A stretch of 64,000 nucleotides of DNA, from the NCBI GenBank assembly GCA_029242935.1, contig JAQWSX010000176.1, positions 1-64,000 of the forward strand, written 5' to 3'. Both the position numbers and the translations under genes were made by a program. Origin of the DNA: Akkermansiaceae bacterium (lineage in GTDB: Bacteria; Verrucomicrobiota; Verrucomicrobiia; Verrucomicrobiales; Akkermansiaceae). A model generated the notes under the pieces. That model was not told the DNA's origin. It made no database searches and was given only the letters and a program-made list of their open reading frames with translations. Positions 16,957-25,513 of this stretch are shown here, in pieces; position 1 is the stretch's first letter; each line of letters begins with the position of its first letter.

Positions 16957-18702
16957 CTAGGCCTTCGCCCGCTCCGAAATAATTGCTCCCTGATCGAGCT
17001 CGATCACGCGACTTGCAATCTTGGTAGTGGAAAGGCGGTGAGCAATTAACAAGGTCGTGCGCCCCTTCACCAAGTCCGCTAAAGCCGACTGAATAATTGC
17101 TTCGCTTTCATTATCAAGAGCACTGGTCGCCTCATCCAAAAGGAGAATGGGTGCATCCTTCAGAAACGCTCTCGCAATGGCAATCCGTTGTCGCTGCCCC
17201 CCGGAGAGACTTCTTCCCATTTCGGAAACCGGCGTGTCGTAGCCTTCCTCTTGTTTAAGAATAAAATCATGTGCATTTGCCTTTTTGGCAGCACTTATGA
17301 TTTCTTCCTCACTGGCATCTGGACGCCCAAGGAGAATGTTCTCCTGAATCGTTCCTTGAAATAACACTGCAGTCTGGGACACCACCGCAACTCGGTCACG
17401 AAGCTCACTCTTCGCCCATTTTCTCACATTCAGATCACTCACCGAGACACTTCCCGCCTTCACATCGTAAAAACGCGGGATCAAATTGAAGAGACTCGAT
17501 TTCCCCCCTCCACTCGGACCAATCAGGGCCACACATTGGCCGGGCTCAATCGTAAGATTGATTCCACGTAAGATGAGATCATCACCATAGCCAAATGACA
17601 CATCCTTAAAAACAACACGACTTTCAAAAATCTCCGGGCTCTCAGGACACTCGGGATCATCCAGATGATCAACAGACAAGGAAATCTCCTCCAATCGCTC
17701 AAGAGAAGCATCAGCCTGCCTCAAGTTCGCCTGAATCGCGCCCAACTTCTTGACCGGCTCATAGCAAAGATACAACGCCATCGCGATGGCCATAAAACTG
17801 GAGAGCTTCATCCCCTGTTGCGCTCCCAGATAGATCGCCACCGTCAAGCCAAGCACCGATACAAATTCCACCGACGGTGAAATCAGCTGCTTGTATTTCA
17901 CCACCTTCATCGAATAGCGAATAACCCCCTGAATTCGATCTCGAAATTTTTGCACAACCGCACCCTGGAGATTATAGGCCCGAATCTCGAGCGGAGCCTG
18001 AATCGACTCAGAAATCTGCCCACTTAAATCGCCGGCATTGGCCTGCAACTTGCGAGCTTTACCACCCAACCGCTTCGCAATCGCACGCAGAGGGAGGACG
18101 CACAAGGGGATCGAAAAGATCGAAAAGAGAACCAGCGAAGTTCCTTGGTTCGAAGCAGCTTCTGAGATCAAAAATACGAGAGCAGCAATTAGGACAGCGG
18201 GTTGTTTGATAATATCAACTGCCACTTTACCCACCGTCGAACGAACGACTTCAGCATCTCCCACAAGTCGCGCGAGCAAATCCCCCGCCTGTCTCTTCTG
18301 AAAAAACGCGATAGGCAGGGTTTGCAGCCTAGTGAAAACCTCGTCGCGGATCTGCTCCAAAAAACGATACCCACAATAACTCATTAGATAGGTATTCAGA
18401 AACCCACCAATCGCCCGAAAGAGAAACATCAGTGGAAGCCACGCACAAGCAACAGGAAGCAGCCACTCGCCCGGCAATTGCTCGAACCAACTCATCAATC
18501 CCTCCACAAAGAAGCTATTTTCCGACTCCCCTTCCCCAAGATTAACCTGATCGTCTTTAAAAATCAGAGGAAAGACCACCTTTGCCGCAAGCGGCAACCC
18601 TGCTCCAGTCGCCGCCGCATAGACCAATCCGGACAAAACACTTCCAAGAAGCTGCCATTTGACCGGCTTAAAGTATTTGAAATAAGGCAAAAAGCGCTTC
18701 AT
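16957..18702 (-). CDS. msbA: MsbA-type ABC exporter (lipid A/LPS flippase)
   Basis: A half-transporter of 581 residues in MsbA order: a six-helix membrane domain (about 1-310) and an ATPase domain (about 340-581). Walker A is GPSGGGKS, the signature LSGGQRQRIAIARA, Walker B LLLDEATSALD, and the H-loop IAHRLST. The membrane part contains EQIRDEVFTRLQTLPIAFF and the ISESIQAPLEIRAYN coupling-helix region typical of lipid exporters. MsbA flips core-lipid A across the inner membrane. The neighbouring kdsD and acyltransferase support an LPS role, although many similar exporters exist, so the exact substrate is inferred. Confidence 0.83.
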   Translation of the reverse strand: MKRFLPYFKYFKPVKWQLLGSVLSGLVYAAATGAGLPLAAKVVFPLIFKDDQVNLGEGESENSFFVEGLMSWFEQLPGEWLLPVACAWLPLMFLFRAIGGFLNTYLMSYCGYRFLEQIRDEVFTRLQTLPIAFFQKRQAGDLLARLVGDAEVVRSTVGKVAVDIIKQPAVLIAALVFLISEAASNQGTSLVLFSIFSIPLCVLPLRAIAKRLGGKARKLQANAGDLSGQISESIQAPLEIRAYNLQGAVVQKFRDRIQGVIRYSMKVVKYKQLISPSVEFVSVLGLTVAIYLGAQQGMKLSSFMAIAMALYLCYEPVKKLGAIQANLRQADASLERLEEISLSVDHLDDPECPESPEIFESRVVFKDVSFGYGDDLILRGINLTIEPGQCVALIGPSGGGKSSLFNLIPRFYDVKAGSVSVSDLNVRKWAKSELRDRVAVVSQTAVLFQGTIQENILLGRPDASEEEIISAAKKANAHDFILKQEEGYDTPVSEMGRSLSGGQRQRIAIARAFLKDAPILLLDEATSALDNESEAIIQSALADLVKGRTTLLIAHRLSTTKIASRVIELDQGAIISERAKA

Positions 18703-18789
18703 CGACGATTGAGAGGCTAGCTCAATCGCTCCGGATCAGCCAGACTTACTTGGGTTGACCAGAAGCAGCTCATAAGTCACCCTTCCGCC

Positions 18790-19761
18790 GTGGATCTGAT
18801 CGAAAAAGCCCGGACGGTTGTAGGGATTGAGACCTCGCAGCTCAACAGGCTGGCCGAGAGGCTCGATGAAAACTTTAGTAACTCCCTTGGTGCTCTTGAG
18901 GAAACCCTTAAGGCAGGGCATAAAATCGTCGTTATCGGAGTTGGCAAGTCCGAGCACATAGGCAACAAGTTCGTCGCAACCTTAAACAGCACTGGCGCCA
19001 CTGCCGTAAGCCTCAATTGTCAAAATGCCCTGCACGGGGATCTTGGTATGCTTTCGGTCGGAGATCTTGTCATCGCCCTCAGTCATTCTGGAGAAACCTC
19101 CGAAATGATCAGCTTGGTCCCTCACGCAAAGAAGCGAGCTTCTCAAATTATTACCATCACCGGAGATGCCAAATCCACCTTAGCCAAACACAGCGACATT
19201 GTCCTCGACACCCATGTCGAACAAGAGGCCTGCCCTCTCCGACTTGCACCCACTTCAAGTTCAACCAACATGCTCGTTCTCTGCGACGCGCTCGCCATGG
19301 TTCTTCTTGAAAAACGGGGTTTCCACGCCGAGGACTTCGCCGAACTCCATCCCAGTGGCAGTCTTGGAAAATATCTCTTGAGTCGGGTCTCCGACATCAT
19401 GCGAACCGGTTCAACCTTTGCGAAAGTCCCCACAACTTCTCTCGTCCAAGAAAGCGTTCTCGCGATGCTAGAATGTCGGGCCGGAGCCGCTGTTATTGTT
19501 GACTCTAACGGAAAACTGGCTGGCATCTTCACCCACGGAGACTTTGTGCGAGGCTATCAAACAAACCGGGAGATCGGCGACACTCCTGTTTCTGACCATA
19601 TGACAACCAAACCAATTACCGTCCACGAAAACGACCTTGCGGCCGAAGTCGTTCGCATCCTCCGTGAACATCGCATTGATGATCTCGTCGTTATCAATAA
19701 TGCCAATGAGGCAGTCGGCCTAGTTGACGTTCAGGATCTATCCCGTCATGGACTGGGTTAA
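18790..19761 (+). CDS. kdsD: Arabinose-5-phosphate isomerase, KdsD/KpsF family
   Basis: Interconverts ribulose 5-phosphate and arabinose 5-phosphate, the first step to CMP-Kdo. The N-terminal half is a SIS domain with VIGVGKSEHIGNKFVATL, SHSGETSEM and TSSSTNM. HPSGSLGKYLL closes it, and two CBS domains follow (about 200-320; LAGIFTHGD and VGLVDVQDL are their ends). The 323-residue length is normal. The start is GTG. It is divergent from msbA with 87 bases between. With waaA at the left end of the window it supplies two steps of Kdo assembly. Confidence 0.93.
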   Translation: MDLIEKARTVVGIETSQLNRLAERLDENFSNSLGALEETLKAGHKIVVIGVGKSEHIGNKFVATLNSTGATAVSLNCQNALHGDLGMLSVGDLVIALSHSGETSEMISLVPHAKKRASQIITITGDAKSTLAKHSDIVLDTHVEQEACPLRLAPTSSSTNMLVLCDALAMVLLEKRGFHAEDFAELHPSGSLGKYLLSRVSDIMRTGSTFAKVPTTSLVQESVLAMLECRAGAAVIVDSNGKLAGIFTHGDFVRGYQTNREIGDTPVSDHMTTKPITVHENDLAAEVVRILREHRIDDLVVINNANEAVGLVDVQDLSRHGLG

Positions 19762-19771
19762 GCCAACAGGT

Positions 19772-21097
19772 TTACTTGGCTGAGAGGTCGACCTTTACTA
19801 ACTCCTTGTCGTTTCTCAGATAGGCCGCCTTTCCTGCAAAGGCAGGCCCACTCCAAACAACTGGACGGCTATAAGCCTCGTTGGTGGGTTCAAGGACATG
19901 TTGGCGACCAATCTCACGATATCCCTTCCGCGAAAGTTGCGCCAAAATTAGATCTCCATTTTCATTGAAGATCCAATAATTACCCGACTCTTCGTGACGC
20001 GTCAGATGTGCCGTGCCATGACTTCCGCCCTTTGAGCGATGCTCCTCGGCGACTGTAGGCTGCATCGTTGACCAGAATCTCTCCCCATTTTCCACCGATG
20101 CCGCAACCAACTGGCTGGATCGGACGTCACATCCATAAATGACACCATTATGGATCAGCGGCGTACTGTTACAGCAATAAAGCGCGGTCTTGGGTTTCCC
20201 CCTCCATAAAAACTTTGCAGTCGGTTCATTTTCATCCAGCTCAATCATCGCGCCGACCCGACCGATCCCACTCGCGAAAATCTTATTCCCCACAAGTCGC
20301 GGCGTCATCACTGACATTCCATAAATGGGCTTGAGTGGAAGCTCCCAATACTTTTCTCCTGTCTTGGGATTTAAGGAATTAATTGCTTCTGGATGCCAAA
20401 TCAAGAGTTGCTCCGCTTTACCGACTTTCACTAGAGATGGAGGGCAATATCCTTGGCTTCTCGCATCAAGCGCCTTCCACTTCACCCTACCGGTCATGGC
20501 ATCAAATGCCACCGCAACACTCCCCTTTCCACCGACAATACAATACAAAGTATCGCCAACCACAAGCGGATGAGCGGCGAACCCCCAAATGGGAAGCCCA
20601 GCACCAAAATCTCTTTGAAAATTCTTCTCCCACTTTTTAGCACCAGTCTTGGCATCAAGCACAACGAGATCTCCCATCCCGCCCAAGAAATAAACCAAGC
20701 CATTTGCAATCGTAGGAGTAGCACGCGGCCCTCCGGGATAGGAAAGCCTATAAGTCCGATTCTCTTCAAACTTCCAAATCTCTTCTCCTGTTACGGCATC
20801 CAAACAAAGCAATCTCTCTATTCCTTGCCACGTTACTGCTCTCCCAGGATTATTCAGCAACTCGCCCTCAGAGCGCTGGTAGTCAGAGACGTAAACTCTT
20901 CCATCAGCAACCGCAGGACCCGAATACCCCCAACCGACCGGAACCCGCCACACCACAGGAGCACCAGACTCCGGTAAATCTGTTCTGATTCCTTTTTCCC
21001 GCCATACCCCATCCGCTTTCTCACCCATCCAACGGGGCCAATCATCGGCAGAGGAATTCAGAATTCCGATAACACAAAACACAATAAAAGCTTTCAT
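19772..21097 (-). CDS. Secreted PQQ-type beta-propeller protein
   Basis: A 441-residue exported protein with a short signal peptide (MKAFIVFCVIGILNSSA). It shows repeated PQQ/BamB-type blades: DDWPRWMGEKADGVW at the start, then LLCLDAVTGEEIWKFEENR, VVLDAKTGAKKWEKNF, VAFDAMTGRVKWK and NPKTGEKYWELPL. Such proteins are common in PVC bacteria; most do not bind PQQ and serve as scaffolds or in outer-membrane assembly. The ATG at 21097 is chosen over an upstream start because GGAG lies just before it and the signal peptide then begins the protein. It overlaps the end of a short upstream frame by two bases and converges on kdsD. Confidence 0.85.
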   Translation of the reverse strand: MKAFIVFCVIGILNSSADDWPRWMGEKADGVWREKGIRTDLPESGAPVVWRVPVGWGYSGPAVADGRVYVSDYQRSEGELLNNPGRAVTWQGIERLLCLDAVTGEEIWKFEENRTYRLSYPGGPRATPTIANGLVYFLGGMGDLVVLDAKTGAKKWEKNFQRDFGAGLPIWGFAAHPLVVGDTLYCIVGGKGSVAVAFDAMTGRVKWKALDARSQGYCPPSLVKVGKAEQLLIWHPEAINSLNPKTGEKYWELPLKPIYGMSVMTPRLVGNKIFASGIGRVGAMIELDENEPTAKFLWRGKPKTALYCCNSTPLIHNGVIYGCDVRSSQLVAASVENGERFWSTMQPTVAEEHRSKGGSHGTAHLTRHEESGNYWIFNENGDLILAQLSRKGYREIGRQHVLEPTNEAYSRPVVWSGPAFAGKAAYLRNDKELVKVDLSAK

Positions 21098-21237
21098 ATC
21101 TCCAGAATCCCTCTCTCCCTCCAAAAGTCAATCCGGCTTCGATTGAGGAGTTCTTTAAATTCAACCTCACGATCCGTCAGGTCTTTGAAACGAGCATGGA
21201 TAACCTTCATCGACTTGCTCAAAATATCACGATGCAC
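21094..21237 (-). CDS. Possible small gene or gene remnant upstream of the PQQ-type gene
   Basis: An 82-codon open frame (to about 21342) runs into the start of the PQQ-type gene, its TGA overlapping that gene's ATG. It reads like a real protein end: SSVWLANRLRNVVHRD, IHARFKDLTDREVEFKELL, RIDFWRERGILEI. The only plausible starts are GTG at 21237 (47 residues, used here) or ATG at 21210 (38 residues). I do not recognise the family. The lack of a start before the best-looking part suggests a truncated gene. Confidence 0.35.
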   Translation of the reverse strand: MHRDILSKSMKVIHARFKDLTDREVEFKELLNRSRIDFWRERGILEI

Positions 21238-21384
21238 AACGTTACGGAGTCGATTTGCGAGCCAGACACTTGAGTAAAAGTAGTGTGTTTTTACAGATCC
21301 ATGCCACGAAGCTATGGCTAGAACCAGCCTTTGACCTTGCCTTCACCGTTACGCGGTGTTGACTCCTCTCAAGCCAAACACACT

Positions 21385-21885
21385 GTGAACGCATTCGAAA
21401 TCTATCAGAAAATCGACCCTTCCCCCATCAGCGACATGTTTCTCTGGATCCGGGAAAATGACCGTCAACTTTACAAATCAGCGATCGCGACCCTCACCGC
21501 AAACCGAAATCTCCGACCTGTCTTCGTTGAGAAAAAATCGGTCGCAGAGCAGATCATCTGGCTTCATAAGACTCTTAAACTCAAAACCAGCGACACCATC
21601 GGCGAACACCTCTTTCAGGTTTACTTCATGAAAGGGCAGCAGGAGCTTCTCATCGGATTCTGCGACGGCATGGGAATCGAGCACGATGGAGAAGGCTCGG
21701 TTGAAGGAGCTCTTCCCGACACTCTTGATGATGAAAAACTTAAGTCCACCATCAACAGCCTCATCGAAGCACACGACCCCAAATTGGTCACTCTCTACCT
21801 TAGGGTCTTTAACCTGCAGACCCCAAATGGGTGGGAGAACCTCACCAAGACCCTCGAAAGCGACGAGCGACTCATCCTAGTTTAA
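21385..21885 (+). CDS. Protein of unknown function, 166 residues
   Basis: I do not recognise this protein. It is soluble, acidic, without a signal peptide, membrane segment or cysteine pair. Its sequence is helix-rich, with segments such as ISDMFLWIRENDRQLYKSAI, RPVFVEKKSVAEQIIWLHKTL and the acidic IEHDGEGSVEG. The frame can start at TTG 21331 or GTG 21385; the latter gives MNAFEIYQKIDPSPISDMF and is preferred, though neither has a clear ribosome binding site. Its stop overlaps the aminotransferase stop on the other strand by four bases. Confidence 0.6.
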   Translation: MNAFEIYQKIDPSPISDMFLWIRENDRQLYKSAIATLTANRNLRPVFVEKKSVAEQIIWLHKTLKLKTSDTIGEHLFQVYFMKGQQELLIGFCDGMGIEHDGEGSVEGALPDTLDDEKLKSTINSLIEAHDPKLVTLYLRVFNLQTPNGWENLTKTLESDERLILV

Positions 21886-23126
21886 GAACCATCTAAATGC
21901 CGCCGGATCGCGGTAAGCGCATAATCTAACTCCCCTTCCGAGATCTGGAAAGGGGGCGTGAAAGAAAGGACGTTTCCTTCCGGACCATCCGCCAGAAAGA
22001 GAAGACCCTCAGCTAAAAGTGAGGCCAACAACCGGTTGGCTGGGCGATTCAATTCCATCCCCCACATCAAGCCGCGACCACGCACCTCTCGAACGGCTTC
22101 GTGATCAAATGCCTGCAGCGCGTTAGAAAGTCTTTCTAAGGCTTTTTCCACCAATCGAATTGTTGCGTCCCTCTCAAAAATCTCCAGAGATTTTAATGCC
22201 ATGGCACAGCCTACCGGGTGTCCCAAAAAAGTACTGGTATGCAACGCCTCCCCCGGACTCTTAGGCCATTGATCCATAACCTCTTCTTTGCCCACACAAG
22301 CGGAAATCGGAAACCCTCCACTCATCGCTTTTCCAACGCAAATCAGATCAGGAATAATCCCTTCCCAATCACAGGCAAACCACTTCCCGGTGCGATAAAA
22401 ACCGGTGTAAATTTCATCAAAAATCAAAAGAGCGCCGTGCTCATCACACCAATCTCTCAGCGCTGATAAAAATCCAGCGGGAGGAATCACTTTCCCCCCT
22501 CGTCCTTGAATTGGCTCCACTAGAACCGCCCCAATCTCATCGTCATTGGGCAGCTCGGACGAACCGTATTCCACCCGATTGGTCACCTCTGCCAATTGAT
22601 CTACAAAAGGCCCGCGAAACTTTTTCAGATCAGTGCCAAGCAAGCTTCCATAACCTAGTCCATGATAGCCATTGGTAAAAGCCATCACCCTACGCTTCCC
22701 CGTCGCTAATCGCGCCGTCTTGAGCGCCGTTTCCACCGCTTCAAATCCTGAATTTGAAAGCACTACCTTTCCCGAACCAGCACCCCATCTCTCGAAAGTT
22801 AATTTCGAAAGCTGTTCGCACAACTCAACCTTTAAAGCGGTTGGATGAACATCGCCCATACCATGAAGTAGCTGCTCGCTTTGCTCCTTCATTGCCTCCA
22901 CGATTTCAGGAGGACGATGCCCAAGCCCCGCAACTCCAAAAGCACTGGTGAAATCCAGGAAACGATTCCCATCTGCGTCCCACACGTTCACCCCTCTCGC
23001 CCTCTCCCAAAAAACCGGCCACGAGGGATCCATATAAGTCACATTCCGACTCTCATGCACGCGAAGTCTAGCCGCCAACTCCTGCGAGCGAGGGCCAGGA
23101 ATACTCGTTCTTATTTCAGGAATCAT
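21882..23126 (-). CDS. Class III PLP-dependent aminotransferase
   Basis: A fold-type I, class III aminotransferase of 414 residues. SNSGFEAVETALKTARLATGK is the N-terminal substrate/PLP region, GYHGLGYGSL the phosphate-side loop, LLIFDEIYTGFYRTG holds the PLP-binding Asp, and the Schiff-base Lys lies in VGKAMSGGFP. Family members use omega-amino acids, ornithine, GABA or diamines; substrate cannot be read here. Its ATG overlaps the stop of the rhomboid gene by four bases, so it is translated from the same message as the protease. Confidence 0.88.
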   Translation of the reverse strand: MIPEIRTSIPGPRSQELAARLRVHESRNVTYMDPSWPVFWERARGVNVWDADGNRFLDFTSAFGVAGLGHRPPEIVEAMKEQSEQLLHGMGDVHPTALKVELCEQLSKLTFERWGAGSGKVVLSNSGFEAVETALKTARLATGKRRVMAFTNGYHGLGYGSLLGTDLKKFRGPFVDQLAEVTNRVEYGSSELPNDDEIGAVLVEPIQGRGGKVIPPAGFLSALRDWCDEHGALLIFDEIYTGFYRTGKWFACDWEGIIPDLICVGKAMSGGFPISACVGKEEVMDQWPKSPGEALHTSTFLGHPVGCAMALKSLEIFERDATIRLVEKALERLSNALQAFDHEAVREVRGRGLMWGMELNRPANRLLASLLAEGLLFLADGPEGNVLSFTPPFQISEGELDYALTAIRRHLDGS

Positions 23127-24301
23127 GACCCTCGCATTAACATCATAAAGATGGCCCCGATTGCTGAGGCTGCGATCAAAAAGATCCCTATTCCTCCGAT
23201 CGCAAAATCCCGTTTTAAGATCAGCGGCCGATGAGGTGACGATGATCTGGGGAAAACCACGAACGCGTATGCAGCTCCTGTCACCAATCCACCTAGGTGG
23301 GCGGCATTGTCCACAAACTTGAATCCCAGCGTTCCGATCACGATCAGTGACACCAGAATCCCTGCCAACCTGCGGCGGGCAGGTCTCGGAACAAGCGGGC
23401 GATGAAGCGTCTCAAAGACCAATAGAAATCCCAGCAGCCCACACACCACTCCAGAAACTCCCACCGAAGTCTGATTCGGTAGCCAGGAAACAGTGGCCCA
23501 TCCCGCGCCGATGATACTAAGAAAAAAGGCGCCAGCAAGGTGCGGCCAGCGTGCCAAAATTTCGACACGTCGACCCAAATACCAAAGAGCACTCATATTG
23601 AGGATGAAGTGGATTAGATTACCATGGAGAAAAGCCGCCGTGAAAATTCGCCAGTTTTCTCCCGCCAAATAGCGGGTTTTAACTAAGCCCGCTTCGGAGA
23701 TTCCGAGACCTGGAGTTGCGAACTGAGCTCCACCAACCAATACCACCAGCACGAGAAACAGGACAGAGAAAGGAGTGCGCTGATTTTCCATCCAAAGCTC
23801 AAAACGAGCCTCTGGAACCTGATCGCCAATTTGATCCCGCGTTAAGAGTTTAGCGGCATCGCGCCCCTTCCGCGCCTCCCACCAAGGGCGCGCAGTAAAA
23901 TAAAGAAACCCAAAAATTGTCAGGACTAAAAATTGAATGCCCGGAAAATCAAACGGAGAAATGCCATTAAAAAAGCAATAGAAACCACAAAGGACTGCAA
24001 TTCCAGTTAACGGCGCCGTGCGTCGGGCATAAGCTTCATCTTCCGCCGCGAAATTGAGGCGCCTTTTTTTAAGCGTGCCAGCCAGCTTCGGGACTTCTTC
24101 CGGCGCGACCAGTTGATCATCCTCCGGTGTCCAAATCCAATCCAAGCGACCCTTCCCGACCTCTAAATGGGCTTTGAGCTCATCTAGCGATTCGAATGAC
24201 CGGCTCATTTTTGAGCTGTCAACAACCCCAAACTTACTGGTATTTGGCCGGGTTGGAAATGCATCATCACGGGCCCAAGCTGGCAAAGCTGGCTCGCTCA
24301 T
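23123..24301 (-). CDS. Rhomboid-family intramembrane serine protease
   Basis: A 392-residue rhomboid protease. The N-terminal 100 residues are cytoplasmic and contain a small W-rich segment (LDWIWTPEDDQLVAPEEVP) seen in several proteins of this phylum. Two helices (about 100-140) and a third near 180 lead into the rhomboid core: HGNLIHFILNMSALWYLGR (the H-x3-H-x3-N motif of loop 1/helix 2), the nucleophile in GVSGVVCG (GxSG) and the catalytic His in DNAAHLGGL. The active site is complete. It lies between secG (12-base gap upstream) and an overlapping aminotransferase. Substrates are unknown. Confidence 0.9.
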   Translation of the reverse strand: MSEPALPAWARDDAFPTRPNTSKFGVVDSSKMSRSFESLDELKAHLEVGKGRLDWIWTPEDDQLVAPEEVPKLAGTLKKRRLNFAAEDEAYARRTAPLTGIAVLCGFYCFFNGISPFDFPGIQFLVLTIFGFLYFTARPWWEARKGRDAAKLLTRDQIGDQVPEARFELWMENQRTPFSVLFLVLVVLVGGAQFATPGLGISEAGLVKTRYLAGENWRIFTAAFLHGNLIHFILNMSALWYLGRRVEILARWPHLAGAFFLSIIGAGWATVSWLPNQTSVGVSGVVCGLLGFLLVFETLHRPLVPRPARRRLAGILVSLIVIGTLGFKFVDNAAHLGGLVTGAAYAFVVFPRSSSPHRPLILKRDFAIGGIGIFLIAASAIGAIFMMLMRGS

Positions 24302-24312
24302 CGTCTCAAAAA

Positions 24313-24960
24313 TTAGCCCCCTACTGGCGCCTTGTCCTCTTCAGTTGAGGTCTTAGCACCATCAGCTGGTGTCTCTTCGGGGATCTTTGAGGCCTCGTTC
24401 GTTTCCTCGGGAGCGGTAGTTGCCTCCTCGGGAGCGGCAGTTGCCTCCTCGGGAGCGGCAGTTGCCTCCTCGGGAGCGGCAGTTGCCTCCTCGGGAGCGG
24501 TAGTTGCCTCCTCGGGAGCGGTAGTTGCCTCCTCGGGAGCGGTAGTTGCCTCCTCGGGAGCGGCAGTTGCTTCCTCGGGAGCGGCAGTTGCTTCCTCGGG
24601 AGTCGGGGTGATAACATCCCCTGCGTTCCCAAGGACTGAATTTTCACCCTCGTTAGTCTCAACGGGAGCGTTAGCCGCAGAGCCCCCGTCAGAAGCGTAG
24701 TTCTTACCATCAATGGCATTTCTCTTTCCCATCAGGATCGCAAGGACCAGGGAGAAGATGAAGAAAAGCGTGCCGAGATAAACGGTTCCTTTTTGAAGAA
24801 CGTCAGTCGTCTTCGCTCCGAAAGCTGCGTCGGTCATACCGGCTCCAAATGCAGCACCAAGGCCTTCCTGCTTTGGGCGTTGCATGAGGATCACGAGAAT
24901 CAACAAGAGGCTCACGACGACGTGAGCAATGACCACAAGTGTGATGGAAATATCTAGCAT
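24313..24960 (-). CDS. secG: Protein translocase subunit SecG with long repeat tail
   Basis: The first 80 residues are SecG, the small two-helix subunit of SecYEG: ITLVVIAHVVVSLLLILVILMQ, RPKQEGLGAAFG and a second helix ending in ILMGKRN. SecG usually stops soon after. Here about 130 more residues follow, containing nine tandem copies of EEATAAP/EEATTAP and a Glu/Thr/Pro-rich end. With both helices crossing the membrane, the tail should lie in the periplasm if the N-terminus is also periplasmic, as in E. coli. It starts a run with the rhomboid protease and aminotransferase. Confidence 0.92.
   Translation of the reverse strand: MLDISITLVVIAHVVVSLLLILVILMQRPKQEGLGAAFGAGMTDAAFGAKTTDVLQKGTVYLGTLFFIFSLVLAILMGKRNAIDGKNYASDGGSAANAPVETNEGENSVLGNAGDVITPTPEEATAAPEEATAAPEEATTAPEEATTAPEEATTAPEEATAAPEEATAAPEEATAAPEEATTAPEETNEASKIPEETPADGAKTSTEEDKAPVGG
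24404..24603 (-). repeat. 21-bp minisatellite inside secG (nine full copies)
   Basis: Nine tandem 21-bp units followed by a partial tenth. The units are nearly identical: most differ only at one C/T site that changes Ala to Thr. In + strand order the variants are T, A, A, A, T, T, T, A, A (encoded residue); the last two share a further silent change. This block structure is what slippage or unequal exchange would leave. Each unit adds seven residues and keeps the frame. Confidence 0.95.
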
Positions 24961-25070
24961 GGGAGGGCGGGACTCTATCGGCTCAACCCGACTTGTAAAG
25001 ACGGAGTTTTAAGCAAAGTTTCCAATTTTATTTAGGAGGCCTTAACAAAATTAAGCAAGCCCACTCATCA

Positions 25071-25418
25071 TTAATTCGTCGACTTAATGATCTCGTTTTT
25101 CAAATTGAGCACATGTCGGAGGGGGATGATCCGCTCGTCCGAGATTCCAAAAGCCATAATCGTAACGCATTCGCCCTTCTTGATTAGGTGGGCCGCGCCC
25201 CCATTCATAATAATGTGCCCTGTCCCCGGATCACCAGCCTGCACGTAGGTTTCGAGACGGCTTCCCGAAGTCATCGACGTCACGAGGACACGCTCACCCT
25301 CCCAAAGTCCGGACGCCTCCATAAGATCAGAGGGAATCTCAATACTCCCTTCGTAATCAATATCAGCCTGCTTAATGATGGCCCGGTGAAGCTTCGACTT
25401 AAGTTGAATACGCTGCAT
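25071..25418 (-). CDS. panD: Aspartate 1-decarboxylase
   Basis: Makes beta-alanine for pantothenate and CoA. PanD is a pyruvoyl enzyme that cleaves itself, and the cleavage site is present as Y-E-G24-S25 (ADIDYEGS). KLHRAIIKQADI before it, and MNGGAAHLIKKGE with IMAFG after it, match the family, as does the length of 115 residues. The frame is open further upstream, but ATG at 25418 (MQRIQLKSKLHRA) places the cleavage Ser exactly at 25. It is divergent from the CAP-domain gene. Confidence 0.93.
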   Translation of the reverse strand: MQRIQLKSKLHRAIIKQADIDYEGSIEIPSDLMEASGLWEGERVLVTSMTSGSRLETYVQAGDPGTGHIIMNGGAAHLIKKGECVTIMAFGISDERIIPLRHVLNLKNEIIKSTN

Positions 25419-25513
25419 GGCGCTGACGAAACGAGGAATGACAGCCGCGGTCAAGCGGTGAAAAACTCCAAGATTGAAAAAATTCCGCTTGTCTTTAATA
25501 TTTCGGCGAAAGT

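Noticed and set aside
24321-24719. Open frames on both strands over the SecG repeat (LPLPRRQ-type and VASSGAA-type repeats)
   Set aside because: A 21-bp repeat without stops leaves several frames open; the SecG frame has the conserved two-helix start.
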